Assembly (NCBI GenBank): GCA_034401795.1
Contig: CM067360.1
Location: forward strand, 54,051,768-54,115,767
Length of the DNA stretch: 64,000 nt
Origin: Chaetoderma sp. LZ-2023a
Lineage: Eukaryota > Mollusca > Caudofoveata > Chaetodermatida > Chaetodermatidae
Direction: 5' to 3'
The position numbers and the translations under genes were made by a program. Below the pieces are notes generated by a model. The model searched no databases. It saw only the letters and a list, made by a program, of their open reading frames with translations, and was not told the DNA's origin. The first letter of the stretch is position 1, and the number at the start of each line of letters is the position of its first letter. Shown piece after piece: positions 51,101 through 53,474 of the stretch.

Positions 51101-53474
51101 CATAATCAAATATGTCACGTGTTTGCTGATGTCACAATCATAAATAATGATGTCATAATCATAAGTTCCCATACGAAAATCGAAAGGTCTGTCACAAAAT
51201 TGTACAAATTTACTGCTGTTATTCTGTTGAATGTTTTGAAACTAATTTTACTGGGAGCTGTTGCTGCCATAGGTATACACTTACAACTTAGATTCTGGGA
51301 ATTCAGGCTTTAAGTTTCAAATCGACTCTATCGCACGTAACCAGTGGGCGGAGCTTATCTAGAAATGGGCCGGGAATAGCAAGAAATGGATCTCTCTATT
51401 GCACCATCCTTCCGTGCCTATAAGCTGTATGCAGATAGTCAAAATAGTTGCGTAGTGATGGGGGTCTGTGGGGTTGCTCCTGGATGCCGAGTTCAGTGTA
51501 GTGTTGGGGTATGGGGGAGGGGGCAATGACATGGGGGAGAGGCACCAAAAGGTCATTGGAGCTGGTTTTATCTCACCCCCACCACCCCTGGGATTCCAAT
51601 ATTTGGATATGGGAGGGACCCCAAAAGGCTGGTTTACCCTGGGCTTCAGATACTCTCACTATGCCACTGTATGCAGGTGCAGAATGTGAGTTAAACTTTA
51701 GTTCAAACACAATGATTATTTATGGTATCAATTTAAACCTTTACAGACACAAAATATGTAAGGAATATTCAATAAAATAATTTGAAACTAATTTTACTGT
51801 GAGATGCTGCTTCAAAGTATGCAACAGCTTTCCTGGAAAGTTGTCTTGACCATTTCACCGATAAATTCACAGTATTGCAATCTCACGGCAAACAAACAGG
51901 TCAGTTGTTGAATATTTTGAAATTAAATATATGAGTGGAAGCCATTGCTGCCTTACATGTACAGTCAGATTAATTTCAAACTATTCAACAGAATATGCTA
52001 TAAATCAAAAAGAATTTACTTTTTCAGGGATTTGTCATTGAAAGGGTTACTACATTATTTCAGGCACAGGAACTTCATGGGTTAAAAGTTTAATGTTTAA
52101 CGTAAAAATAGTTTTTAGCCCCACATGGTCCAGTTTCAAAAAGGGTACAGTACTTAAATCAAGTAGGGAACTTAACACGCTGTATGGCGTAAATGTTAAA
52201 CGTGATAGTCTGATTGGTCTGCTTTCTACTTTATGACAGGGTGTAAATTATACACCTTTGTGAAAATGGCCCCAGGATGGTGAATCCAAAAATAGTACTA
52301 GCCCTAGTACATTTTTACCAGCCTCGGGTGAATGGGCTAAGCCTCAAATTTATTCAGAATTTTTATTTCCTCATAGAAAATGCCAATTTGCAAACCAAGG
52401 GAAGACTTTTTATTTACCAGTGGAATGACTGGAAACATGCATTCCAGTAGCAAACTTTCAAAAAGAGTTTTATCTTGGTCTACAGATGGACATTTCTGAA
52501 GACCACTGCTGAAGCCACTCATCACCGACTTAATTGTTAATAGACATTTCCAGTTTTAGGTAAGCCCCACCCATCTCCAGCTAAGCTCCACCCACACCTC
52601 GCTCATGCTGGGATCGATTGACCGTGACTATCAATTTCCAAAAAACTACAGGTAAGCTGTTGAATATTTTGAAACTAATTTGACTGGGTGCTGTTGCTGC
52701 ATGTTTATTAAATAGCAAAGAATTACAAAGACACACAATTCATACGTGTCGAACTGTTTGAGATTTGGTGACGGTCTATATGGAACCCTTTGTGACGTAA
52801 TGATTGTGATGTCATCATACACGCGCTGAGCTGATTATGACGTCAAATGATGGATGGATACTCTAGAAAGGTGAATTGTCCGCCTCTTGAATTTCTACAC
52901 ACTACTTTTCCTATGGGGGTAAATTTTGGATACTAGTAATGGGTATGCTGAATATTTTGAAAAGAATTTCACTGAAAGTTGTTGGTGGCCAAGCAACCAA
53001 CAACTTCCAGTCAAATTCTTTTCAAAATATTCAGTAGGTCAAGAGTTATTGCCCATAATTACTGTCTGGTGGCTTGCAGCAGTCAGAAAGATAAGGGGGT
53101 TAATTTCAAACTCGTTAGATTATCATATGTCTCACCTCAGTAATAATGGATGTAAAGTCACTCGTATAATTACAGAAAGTATCAAAGCTCTGGCCATCAG
53201 ATAATGCTGCACAATTGTCCTGCACACTTCTCCAGACGTCCTGTGTCTCATTGCTGGCATTGTGTGCCACACTTACTGAACATACCCAATGTGGATTTGC
53301 TCCCGCTAGAATTGGAAGCAACATGGCCCATGCGGCCGGTGTCTCAAACATGCTGATGAGAACAAACACTCTGATCTGGTAACGACCGAATGACCCAATC
53401 GATGCAAGGACCGTCTCATATTCAGACCCCTTAGCTTTACAGTCTTGTTCTAAATGCAATCTTCTTGCTGCCAT
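14913..53474 (-). CDS. SLC22-family organic ion transporter (nine exons, 3' end outside the window)
   Basis: This is a multi-spanning plasma-membrane transporter of the SLC22 branch of the major facilitator superfamily, which moves organic cations, anions or carnitine-like solutes. Substrate cannot be told from sequence. The exons (53136-53474, 50398-50629, 45898-46087, 28535-28667, 24231-24322, 20483-20617, 18321-18403, 16381-16501, 14913-14985) total 1398 nt, exactly 466 codons, with matching phases at every junction. Diagnostic blocks are a first membrane segment at about residues 33-55, an extracellular loop with N-glycosylation sequons, EWNLICDK, GQLADWFGRKK (the MFS loop motif), PESPRWLL, SVYYGLSLN, GLVEIPA, RIGRRKT, and SAEIFPTVVRNIGIG-SMAARIGGI. 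SLC22 proteins are usually 530-560 residues, so the last one or two membrane segments and the C-terminus are missing and probably lie left of the window. Every intron carries repeats. Confidence 0.92.
15150..15745 (+). repeat. ACAAGAGGCCCAA-type interspersed repeat, copy 1
   Basis: It opens ACAAGAGGCCCAAGGACATG followed by GGTCACCTGGACCATTAGCA. It contains three diverged internal units of about 130-160 bp, each with a CAGAAAATCCAAGATGGC block. It closes with a GACGGACGGACGG run and GGCATAAGCTCATTTGGCCC. Similar copies are at 24529-25485 and 38236-44650. I recall such repeats as abundant in mollusc genomes. Confidence 0.75.
15780..16160 (+). repeat. Family A palindromic element
   Basis: Complete-looking copy: CCCATTTCTAGCTAAGCTCC start, CAGAAAACTGTACAGG lead, a hairpin at about 15925-16003, and an AT-rich tail with GATGTCATATACTGGACTGA. 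It lies in intron 8 of the SLC22-like gene. Confidence 0.75.
16381..16501 (-). CDS. SLC22-like gene, exon 8
   Basis: The acceptor is TTCTAG and the donor AG|GTTAGT. The exon is 121 nt. It encodes EWPWTARAVAMVGKSGIAGG, a membrane segment, then AVQVLSAEIFPTVVR, the conserved SLC22 block in which the acidic residue and FPT-x-x-R are nearly invariant. Confidence 0.95.
16750..17125 (+). repeat. Family A palindromic element
   Basis: Starts CCCATTTCTAGCTAAGCTCC, with a hairpin arm GCTGAATATTTTGAAACTAC at 16871 and a weaker second arm near 16920, then the AT-rich tail with GATTATGATGTCAGATATG. In intron 7. Confidence 0.7.
17455..17853 (+). repeat. Family A palindromic element with near-perfect hairpin
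   Basis: CTATGCCCCGCCAATCACTA start. The core at 17585-17678 has two 45-nt arms around a 3-nt loop; the arms carry GACTGGGTGCTGTTGCTGCC and its partner. It ends GATGGGTGGGTACTCCGGAA. In intron 7. Confidence 0.85.
18055..18185. repeat. Family B palindromic element
   Basis: Core TGATTGGCTCGATAACCGAG pairs with CTCGGTTATCGAGCC and the flanking arms. The outer arm GGTCTGTAAATGGACATTTA matches the other family B copies. Confidence 0.75.
18321..18403 (-). CDS. SLC22-like gene, exon 7
   Basis: The acceptor is TTTCAG and the donor G|GTAAGA. The exon is 83 nt. It encodes (R)IGRRKTVFILMMIAGSF, the second MFS-type Gly-Arg-Arg loop, followed by a hydrophobic segment ending LILDLV. Confidence 0.95.
18698..19246 (+). 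repeat. 32-bp minisatellite grown from a family A hairpin arm
   Basis: There are eighteen contiguous units with no spacers. Fifteen are 32 bp (ACTGGATTCACTGGAAGTGC then TGCCTAAGTCTG) and three are 23 bp, lacking GGATTCACT. The first three long units alternate with the three short ones. Immediately left at 18671-18697 is TCTGTTGAATGCTTTGAAGC, the outer arm of a family A hairpin; the unit itself resembles the inner arm (GACTGGAAGCCATTGCTGCC). In intron 6. Confidence 0.95.
19634..20301. mobile_element. MITE family C, copy 2
   Basis: Terminal inverted repeats CCGTAAATCACGTATTAGTA and CCATAAATTGCCTATTAGTA are flanked by TA on both sides (19632-19633, 20302-20303). The interior matches copy 1 at 13984-14659 in opposite orientation, for example TTAATTTTGATG-AT and CAATATTTAGG blocks. 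No ORF. In intron 6. Confidence 0.85.
20483..20617 (-). CDS. SLC22-like gene, exon 6
   Basis: The acceptor is TTGTAG and the donor AG|GTATGA. The exon is 135 nt; its first base completes a Trp codon. It encodes YTSSSVYYGLSLNVKNLSGN and then YLNIFLSGLVEIPALIFVLI, the seventh and eighth membrane segments with the family signature YYGLSLN-GN-YLN-FLSGLVEIPA. Confidence 0.96.
20640..22189. other. Intron 5 sequence with no recognised feature
   Basis: AT-rich, no ORF with known motifs. A diverged stretch near 20880-21400 has blocks such as GAAAATCAAAAGATGGC that recall the ACAAGAGGCCCAA-type repeat interior, but I could not define ends. Confidence 0.4.
22198..23796. mobile_element. hAT-like non-autonomous DNA transposon (1.6 kb)
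   Basis: The terminal inverted repeats read TAGGGCTGGGCGGTAT at the left and the matching AACCGCCCAGCCCTA at the right. The flanking octamers TAGAGATG (22190-22197) and CAGATATG (23797-23804) agree at six of eight positions, consistent with an aged 8-bp target duplication. The right interior has GGTTTAACCGAAATACCGG-type repeats. No transposase ORF. In intron 5. Confidence 0.8.
23937..24178. repeat. About 21-bp minisatellite from the end of a family A element
   Basis: About eleven imperfect copies of GGGGCATAGCTAGAAATGTG type. The unit is the reverse complement of the start of family A elements (CATTTCTAGCTATGCCCC). A partial family A hairpin lies immediately left (23870-23935). The array ends about 50 bp from the donor site of exon 5. 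Confidence 0.85.
24231..24322 (-). CDS. SLC22-like gene, exon 5
   Basis: The acceptor GCTCAG is preceded by a T-rich tract and the donor is TG|GTAAGT. The exon is 92 nt: it starts in phase 0 to match exon 4 and ends in phase 2, so TG plus the first G of exon 6 gives Trp. It encodes a basic stretch NPGEKRKKYYYWQLCSSWHL and then TLCSFILMFAW, the start of membrane segment 7. The family usually has a DLFRTPxLR-type motif here, so this is a diverged version; the fit rests on phase, position and hydrophobicity. Confidence 0.78.
24529..25485 (+). repeat. ACAAGAGGCCCAA-type interspersed repeat, copy 2
   Basis: Opens CAAGAGGTCCAAGGGCCTGT then GGCGCTCACCTGGACCATTG. It has about five diverged internal units of roughly 150 bp (AAATCCAAGATGGCTGCC, ATCCTTCCAGTCAAGTCTGG), and closes GCCATAAGCTCACTTGGCCA then GGCCAGGTCAGCTAA. 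In intron 4. Confidence 0.8.
25490..28160. other. Intron 4 sequence, mostly unassigned
   Basis: No gene seen. A stretch near 26105-26155 ending AATATTGAACTTGAACTTGA looks like a LINE 3' tail. A CACGTGTGTTAC-like motif recurs at 25628, 25820, 25836, 27460 and 27640. An (AT)n run lies at 27071-27104. Confidence 0.4.
27071..27104. repeat. (AT)n microsatellite
   Basis: About seventeen AT units in intron 4. Confidence 0.95.
28170..28374. mobile_element. piggyBac-like MITE carrying a family A hairpin
   Basis: Flanked by TTAA at 28166-28169 and 28375-28378. Terminal inverted repeats are CCCTCTCACTGATAAATCCC and CCCTTTCACCGATGAATTCC. The centre holds a family A hairpin with inner arms GGAAGCCGATGCTGTCTTAG and its partner. 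No coding capacity. TTAA flanks and CCC termini are typical of piggyBac-mobilised elements. Confidence 0.85.
28535..28667 (-). CDS. SLC22-like gene, exon 4
   Basis: The acceptor is CTGCAG and the donor ATG|GTAAGG. The exon is 133 nt. It encodes LIPESPRWLLYHGRVKEAQD and then a basic, Pro-containing stretch ending LAALLQTSM, the start of the large cytoplasmic loop between segments 6 and 7. PESPRWLL is the classic SLC22/sugar-porter motif. Confidence 0.97.
28850..29665. repeat. Tandem TGACC-rich repeat, about four units of 160-195 bp
   Basis: Each unit has a TTGACCTTTGACC-type head, then ATGCTGCTTCCTAACATTAT, GTATCCAAGTTTAGTTGCAA and CCTGAAATATAAGCTG. The array ends with GACGCCGACGCCGTCAG and CTCGCTTTCTGCTTCACAGG. 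Perfect GGTCANNNTGACC palindromes occur at 29256-29268 and 29437-29449, and TGACCTTTGACC at 29451-29462. In intron 3. Confidence 0.85.
29735..29945 (-). repeat. Family A palindromic element, partial
   Basis: Minus-orientation copy: hairpin at 29748-29822 with a shortened loop, then GGGAATTCCAAGTTTCAG and AGCTAGAGATGAACAGGGCA. Confidence 0.65.
29990..30590 (-). repeat. Nested pair: family A element inside a TTAACCC-type MITE
   Basis: The outer element starts TTAACCCTTTCCCCGGGAAA and has its own hairpin near 30045-30130. It is interrupted near 30172 by a full minus-oriented family A copy (GTACCCACCCATCATATGAC through CATAGCTAAAAATGGAAAGG, hairpin 30340-30430). The outer right end resumes with TTCATCGGTGAAATG. 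Confidence 0.7.
30718..30875. repeat. Left inverted end of DIRS copy 3
   Basis: CAATACTCACCATTCTGTTA onward to ACCATAGAGCTCAT is the reverse complement of 37637-37783, with only a small difference near the inner edge. The outer 37 nt (30681-30717) are not shared, as usual for DIRS ends. Confidence 0.93.
30929..31031. repeat. Internal complementary region of DIRS copy 3
   Basis: 30929-30986 is the exact reverse complement of the left outer edge (30681-30738, 58 nt). 30987-31031 is the reverse complement of the right outer edge (37751-37795, 45 nt). It therefore represents the two ends abutted, which in DIRS elements serves to restore the ends during replication. Confidence 0.93.
31531..34383 (-). 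CDS. DIRS copy 3: tyrosine recombinase ORF (overlaps the RT ORF)
   Basis: The ORF is 950 codons long. The last 320 or so are the recombinase: an N-terminal helical domain (RFADWCEEKGID, TIAGYKSALASVIPCL), ASSARRRSEIHALS with the first catalytic Arg, HDVRGIAAST (His-x-x-Arg), and AQWHCESSFTDYYMRD with the Tyr region. The first 630 codons lie in another frame across the RT-RNase H ORF, are rich in Ser, Arg and Gly, and show no domain. DIRS elements are known to overlap these ORFs. The true start of the recombinase product is unknown. Part of a fossil-class element, apparently whole. Confidence 0.85.
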   Translation of the reverse strand: MARCDVRQSGPGMVIPGLHAGVVGLSATKSVFGTSLDTRTKGARQVRSRSKGSVGFASEGSNKTSKPEHSRLLFKHVPCPQEHGGMETHTQSQAIKLVYPYASVPDGNTEVGNGGIEERNVVCIDRSERCIFPHSDQSELAQVSEICVSESSMGVYSSPVWPVDSSEGFHKSGPCGDSVSQKRERGATHLHRRLAAQGRLGSQVERGYCSDSEVTFRSRLVSQRGEIRVDTHSTFRLFGDAIRPRGGQGLPVRAQSGVSVSHPREFSSGKPHSGEAVPSDAGHDGLHGAGYPVRCSNAKTYPVVSDVSVETENRTPVKTGASFGADNIASSMVETASESPNRGFAAPTPPPAVRLHGCIAGRVGCLPGRTPGLGHMDSPGESAAYQSVGNDGSGTGVGRIPSDDQGQGDIDTVGQFDSSIIYKSPRRDQVAHPVHQGVALDSMVQELLGCFESSSYSWPIEHSGGCFVSQTENPANRMVPQPSSSTTDLRALGQTQRGLVRHKGKCSNHDICLADSRSKCRRYRRSGDKLERDARLRVSTHHSSTEGIGEGQGGTVSGPANSAVLAEQGVVHGSSRSAGGKSCAVARDSEHNLPGQGTLPTRASRNVQIDCVDVVKQRSTSEGFSRQAADFIAAARRRSTFKSYNNKVNRFADWCEEKGIDTFQSTIQQIADFLCELFFTGLAPVTIAGYKSALASVIPCLANRDSPEVTQLNVMLKGMSNLRPRQPVVIPAWSLSLVLNVLAKHPFEPLRSASLKHLTLKAVFLLAASSARRRSEIHALSAERNRFIVSGEGLRLLPRAEFMSKNQSLRYPGKPIIIPKLTRFDRDASVWCPVRALTKYKKRTDSLRSNDRHLWICHKKPYGAASMDTISRWVVECIQTTHEMATGHQVQGVRAHDVRGIAASTALYNGVPLEDIMAVAQWHCESSFTDYYMRDVSDSANPLALAVLKR
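32373..34535 (-). CDS. DIRS copy 3: reverse transcriptase, RNase H, methyltransferase-like ORF
   Basis: The ORF is 720 codons long. The RT at about residues 60-330 has SIDLKDAYFHIPI, VLPFGLSTAPRVFTRVV and HTYIDDWLLKA. RNase H at about 400-480 has VYTDASLEGWGACLGE, LEMMAVELAL and RSDNSTVVSYINRQGG (Asp, Glu, Asp). The region at about 510-640 (KPNVDLFATKENA, DALAISWRGMHAYAYPP, LLIAPYWPSRAWF) matches the methyltransferase-like domain that sets DIRS apart from Ngaro-type elements. The ORF lies about 60 nt downstream of the gag-like ORF. Confidence 0.92.
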   Translation of the reverse strand: MPVIPVVPRTKWFSLSLVKKGGGGGRTASRTTPLDVEASMVGGRLMRFVEAWRGVTSDSLVLGWLSQGYMPEWWDFPPQNLSLAPVWTPVPREPDKLEAVQKEVSGLLLKGAIKPANRNTPGFYSNMFLVPKSTGGWRPILNLRPLNWFIHTPRFQMETPRSVMAGLRKGMWCVSIDLKDAYFHIPINRSWHRFLRFAFQNQVWEFTVLPFGLSTAPRVFTRVVLAVTAFLRKENVALHTYIDDWLLKADSAARLNVDTALTLKLLSDLGWLVNEEKSELTPTQHFVYLGMRFDLEEGRVYPSEPRVVSLLAILGSFRVGNHIQARRFLQMLGMMVSMEQVIPYAALMRRPIQLYLMSLWKQRTEPLSKLVPVLEPIISHLLWWKQRQNLLIGVSLHLPHPQLSVYTDASLEGWGACLGEHQVSGTWTLPESQLHINLLEMMAVELALEEFLPMIRGKVILIRSDNSTVVSYINRQGGTRSPTLCIRVWHLIQWCRNYSVVLKAAHIPGRLNILADALSRRQRILPTEWSLNPPVLRRIFEHWGKPNVDLFATKENAQIMTYVSPIPDPNAVDTDALAISWRGMHAYAYPPTILLPKVLVKVREEPCLVLLIAPYWPSRAWFTDLLDLLVENPVQLPEIPNIISQAKGRFLHERPEMFKLTAWMLSNNVPRRKAFLDRLLISSRLREGGQPSSHITTRLTDLQTGVKKRVLIPFNPLFSK
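34593..36674 (-). CDS. DIRS copy 3: gag-like ORF1
   Basis: The ORF is 693 codons long. It opens with a cysteine/histidine cluster (CFRCALC, HRCNVCAVW). Next comes a long Gly/Pro/Ala-rich middle with an acidic patch (SESEDDEAEEE), then a more ordered part (RCRIPRGEYDRYGVVPSVTE, VNDGLVLSMDALAWVQARVT, QNRLAVNLQLELVRQAHAL), and a very basic C-terminus (KKQKKHKGKAKARP, GKGKGKGKGKASKGG) suited to nucleic-acid binding. GC-rich, which produces long shadow frames on the other strand. Role by analogy with gag; not demonstrated for DIRS. Confidence 0.85.
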   Translation of the reverse strand: MFKDHVCFRCALCNIDHRCNVCAVWSVETMVKFLAQKDLAGSDVGSGGPRGNRGAPGSAGGGAPRPQLEVAEMAPPAWFGPAMQGFLHSVLPTLVSSLLPKVGGQFLPMPGTDPVFGQDSGLVTEGAVLYGPLAGPSGFGQTGSVSLRPPPGGPVAVAGPSGVGAVRQDGSTVYSSSDGSSESEDDEAEEERLLRPVKPQVENMEVDSVLDGTGLHLSGLAQARSAAPPAAEANPLPCTGSARLGLSPAVRGTGVPGQAWYSPISPGPAAGHGVPLAPVAGYGSATVTGPYGFPCGPTPWTGVFHGVAAEPCGSGVPGVSAVAPGREAMAGRPVSMSTGDVFAGVSSSELDWSDALAWLARVDPSVVSATADEDAPRPSVASIRTGILPAARIQSVGLDPRFIDLLDAIYSKQLMTKGQLPAASREVRARCRIPRGEYDRYGVVPSVTEDDRWVLGVQSAGSGGPGPALVDKAQVHQEEVLALCDEGVRAAMSAVNHSYRLLQSVWAEAGAGHPVPPVALSCVNDGLVLSMDALAWVQARVTKSRRQMVIDHMRPATAVKERLLGTPLTGPSIFGGQARAILEDTASIAQNRLAVNLQLELVRQAHALGAVGKPLTVQPSKKQKKHKGKAKARPIATSVSAGFSEPPPAKKPRKAVEAPTLPNVAPDRPRGGKGKGKGKGKASKGGQKGPKRT
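36675..37636 (-). other. Leader of DIRS copy 3
   Basis: No ORF of note between the gag-like ORF and the right inverted end. The leader contains several CG-containing blocks and presumably the promoter, which I could not delimit. Confidence 0.5.
37637..37783. repeat. Right inverted end of DIRS copy 3
   Basis: Reverse complement of the left inverted end; the outer 12 nt (37784-37795) are unique to this side and pair with the internal complementary region. Confidence 0.93.
37796..38235. other. Intron 3 sequence with no recognised feature
   Basis: It contains a loose inverted repeat, AATGGGTGCCATGATTCTCC against GATTCTCAAGGGAGAATCAT, within 37985-38125. No coding signal. Confidence 0.4.
38236..40080 (+). 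repeat. ACAAGAGGCCCAA-type repeat, copy 3, left part
   Basis: Opens AACAAGAGGCCCAATGAGCC then TATCGCTCACCTGGAACATA. Internal units of several hundred bp repeat CCAAGATGGCCGCC, TCAAGTTCCCTTGAACAAAC and ATCGGCCCAGTGGTTCTCGA. It is cut by the hAT-like element at 40081-44327 and resumes at 44328-44650. Confidence 0.75.
40530..40766. mobile_element. TTAA-flanked MITE with family B hairpin
   Basis: Left flank TTAA (40526-40529), right flank TAAA. Terminal inverted repeats CCCTTTAGCACTCAA and CCCCTTTAACACTCAA. The centre holds GACTGGATTCTTGATAACTG and its partner arms. Shows that family B is a piggyBac-like MITE. Confidence 0.8.
40960..43700 (+). mobile_element. Degenerate LINE, split by about 1.3 kb of other sequence
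   Basis: The first piece (about 40960-41190) encodes TTNCLMYSDDLVLLSKLHTG, the catalytic YxDD region, then a YCDKWGL block. The second (about 42500-43640) encodes the C-terminal part: ISPILMYGCEVWGPYF, GELGHHTLLISCLMLAMKYW, then a cysteine/histidine-containing end. The 3' tail has ATTGATTGTGAGACAATATC. Several frame changes; dead copy. The intervening segment holds a tandem duplication (41584-42432). Confidence 0.75.
41584..42432. repeat. Recent tandem duplication, units of 434 and 415 bp
   Basis: 41584-42017 and 42018-42432 are nearly identical from GTACGAACTTGCCAGCTTTT through AACATACAGGTTTATTCC. Differences seen are one C/T-type substitution and an 18-19 bp segment (ATTAATAAGACTTCAAG) present only in the first copy, next to a GGGA run. 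Each unit holds the same small minus-strand frame, which I do not regard as coding. Confidence 0.92.
44328..44650 (+). repeat. ACAAGAGGCCCAA-type repeat, copy 3, right part
   Basis: Continues the interrupted copy: GTTTTGCATCGATCCCCAAA, CAAACTTGGATTCCTATGCC, and the closing GACGGATGACGGATGG, CATGGCATAAGTTCACATGG, GGTCAGGTAAGCTAA. Confidence 0.75.
44660..45590. other. Intron 3 sequence with a weak family A hairpin
   Basis: A diverged family A hairpin lies at 44698-44782 (TGAATATTTTGAAACAAATA and partner). Otherwise AT-rich with no recognised feature. Confidence 0.45.
45600..45697. repeat. Family A hairpin, TTGTTGGTGGC arm variant
   Basis: GCAGAATATTTTGAAAACAA, then TTGACTGAAAATTGTTGGTG, pairs with CACCAACACCTTCCAGTCAA and its continuation. 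The inner arms differ from the common variant on both sides together. Confidence 0.85.
45898..46087 (-). CDS. SLC22-like gene, exon 3
   Basis: The acceptor is CCGTAG and the donor TG|GTAAGG. The exon is 190 nt, phase 1 in and phase 2 out. It encodes VLVVNFVLPLEFVTPDWRTF, then CVGFWAVGLMTLGIWGYFI and WRHLIIGTSVSGIFILLSYW: membrane segments 4 to 6. The EFV-x-P-x-WR block is typical of SLC22. Confidence 0.95.
46270..46690 (+). repeat. Family A palindromic element
   Basis: CCCGTGTTAGCTATGCTCCG start, hairpin at 46426-46512 with CTGGCGCTGTTGCTGGC arms, and tail with CATAATTTATTATGCAATCA. In intron 2. Confidence 0.75.
46684..47165. repeat. Diverged TGACC-rich tandem repeat
   Basis: AAGGTCAAAGCTCAGGGTCA then TCATGACCTTTGAC gives a perfect GGTCANNNTGACC at 46699-46711. 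A second diverged head is near 47065-47125 (GTGACCTTGTGACCCCAATG) followed by GAGTATCCAAGTTTTGTTAA. Confidence 0.6.
47170..49535. repeat. Family B element split by a hAT-like insertion
   Basis: The left part 47170-47361 holds the hairpin (GACTGGGTCGGTTATCGAGA) and the arm GGTCTGTAAACGGACATTTA. The right part resumes at 49476 with CACTGCAGAGGCCATTTTTA and ends AGAGTGCTAAAAGGTTAAG. The pieces together match the uninterrupted copy at 54260-54470. Confidence 0.85.
47362..49475. mobile_element. hAT-like non-autonomous transposon with perfect 8-bp target duplication
   Basis: Terminal inverted repeats TAGAGCTGGGCGATATTGG and, read inward from the right, TAGAGCTGGCCGATTTCATG. The flanking octamer CACTGCAG is identical on both sides (47354-47361 and 49476-49483). 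Subterminal regions contain repeated AATATCGCGA-type motifs. 2.1 kb with no transposase ORF. Confidence 0.93.
49560..49990. repeat. TGACC-rich tandem repeat, about two and a half units
   Basis: Heads CAAGGTCACAGTGAACTTTA (49604), CAAGGTCACAGTGACCTTCA (49774) and ATTGACCTTTGACCTCAATG (about 49887). Perfect GGTCACAGTGACC at 49776-49788. The right edge grades into a TGTG/TGCATG-rich stretch. Confidence 0.75.
50165..50275. repeat. Family A hairpin
   Basis: GTGTTGAATATTTTGAACAT pairs with GTTCAAAATATTCAACA; inner arms CGATTGAAATATGTTGCTGC and partner. In intron 2. Confidence 0.8.
50398..50629 (-). CDS. SLC22-like gene, exon 2
   Basis: The acceptor is TTTGTAG and the donor G|GTATGT. The exon is 232 nt, phase 0 to 1. 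It encodes WNLICDKDYIPDLITSVQMI, then LIGAVITGQLADWFGRKKLL, then two hydrophobic segments ending ILRFFTGALVGG. WNLxCD and GQLxDxFGRKK are signature SLC22/MFS motifs at the expected distance from the first membrane segment. Confidence 0.97.
51049..51400 (-). repeat. Family A element, half hairpin
   Basis: Minus orientation. Only one hairpin arm remains (51223-51275, TGTTGAATGTTTTGAAACTA then GGGAGCTGTTGCTGCC), followed by GATTCTGGGAATTCAGGC and GTGGGCGGAGCTTATCTAGA. Confidence 0.7.
51836..52050. repeat. TTAACCC-type MITE with family A hairpin, diverged
   Basis: ACCATTTCACCGATAAATTC at the left and GGGATTTGTCATTGAAAGGG at the right form the outer repeats; the hairpin at 51903-51990 has a GGAAGCCATTGCTGCCTTAC arm. 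Confidence 0.65.
52340..52875. repeat. Family B element followed by a family A half-copy
   Basis: 52345-52520 carries AAATGCCAATTTGCAAACCA, ACCAGTGGAATGACTGGAAA and the partner arms of family B. 52555-52870 carries the family A start (CTAAGCTCCACCCACACCTC), one hairpin arm at 52658-52705, and the tail TATGACGTCAAATGATGGAT. Confidence 0.7.
52940..53040. repeat. Family A hairpin, GTTGTTGGTGGCC arm variant
   Basis: CTGAATATTTTGAAAAGAAT, then AAAGTTGTTGGTGGCCAAGC, pairs with CAACCAACAACTTCCAGTC and ATTCTTTTCAAAATATTCAG. The stem is nearly perfect although its sequence differs from other copies on both arms. It ends about 100 bp from the donor of exon 1. Confidence 0.88.
53136..53474 (-). CDS. 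SLC22-like gene, exon 1 (initiator exon)
   Basis: The start Met at 53474 is the first ATG after an in-frame TAA, and MAARRLHLEQDCK begins the predicted cytoplasmic N-terminus. The donor is GAG|GTGAGA; 339 nt, 113 codons. SIGSFGRYQIRVFVLISMFE then TPAAWAMLLPIL forms membrane segment 1. The loop that follows has Cys residues and N-x-S/T sequons (NAS, NET, NYT), as in SLC22 transporters. Any 5' untranslated exon is unknown. Confidence 0.93.
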
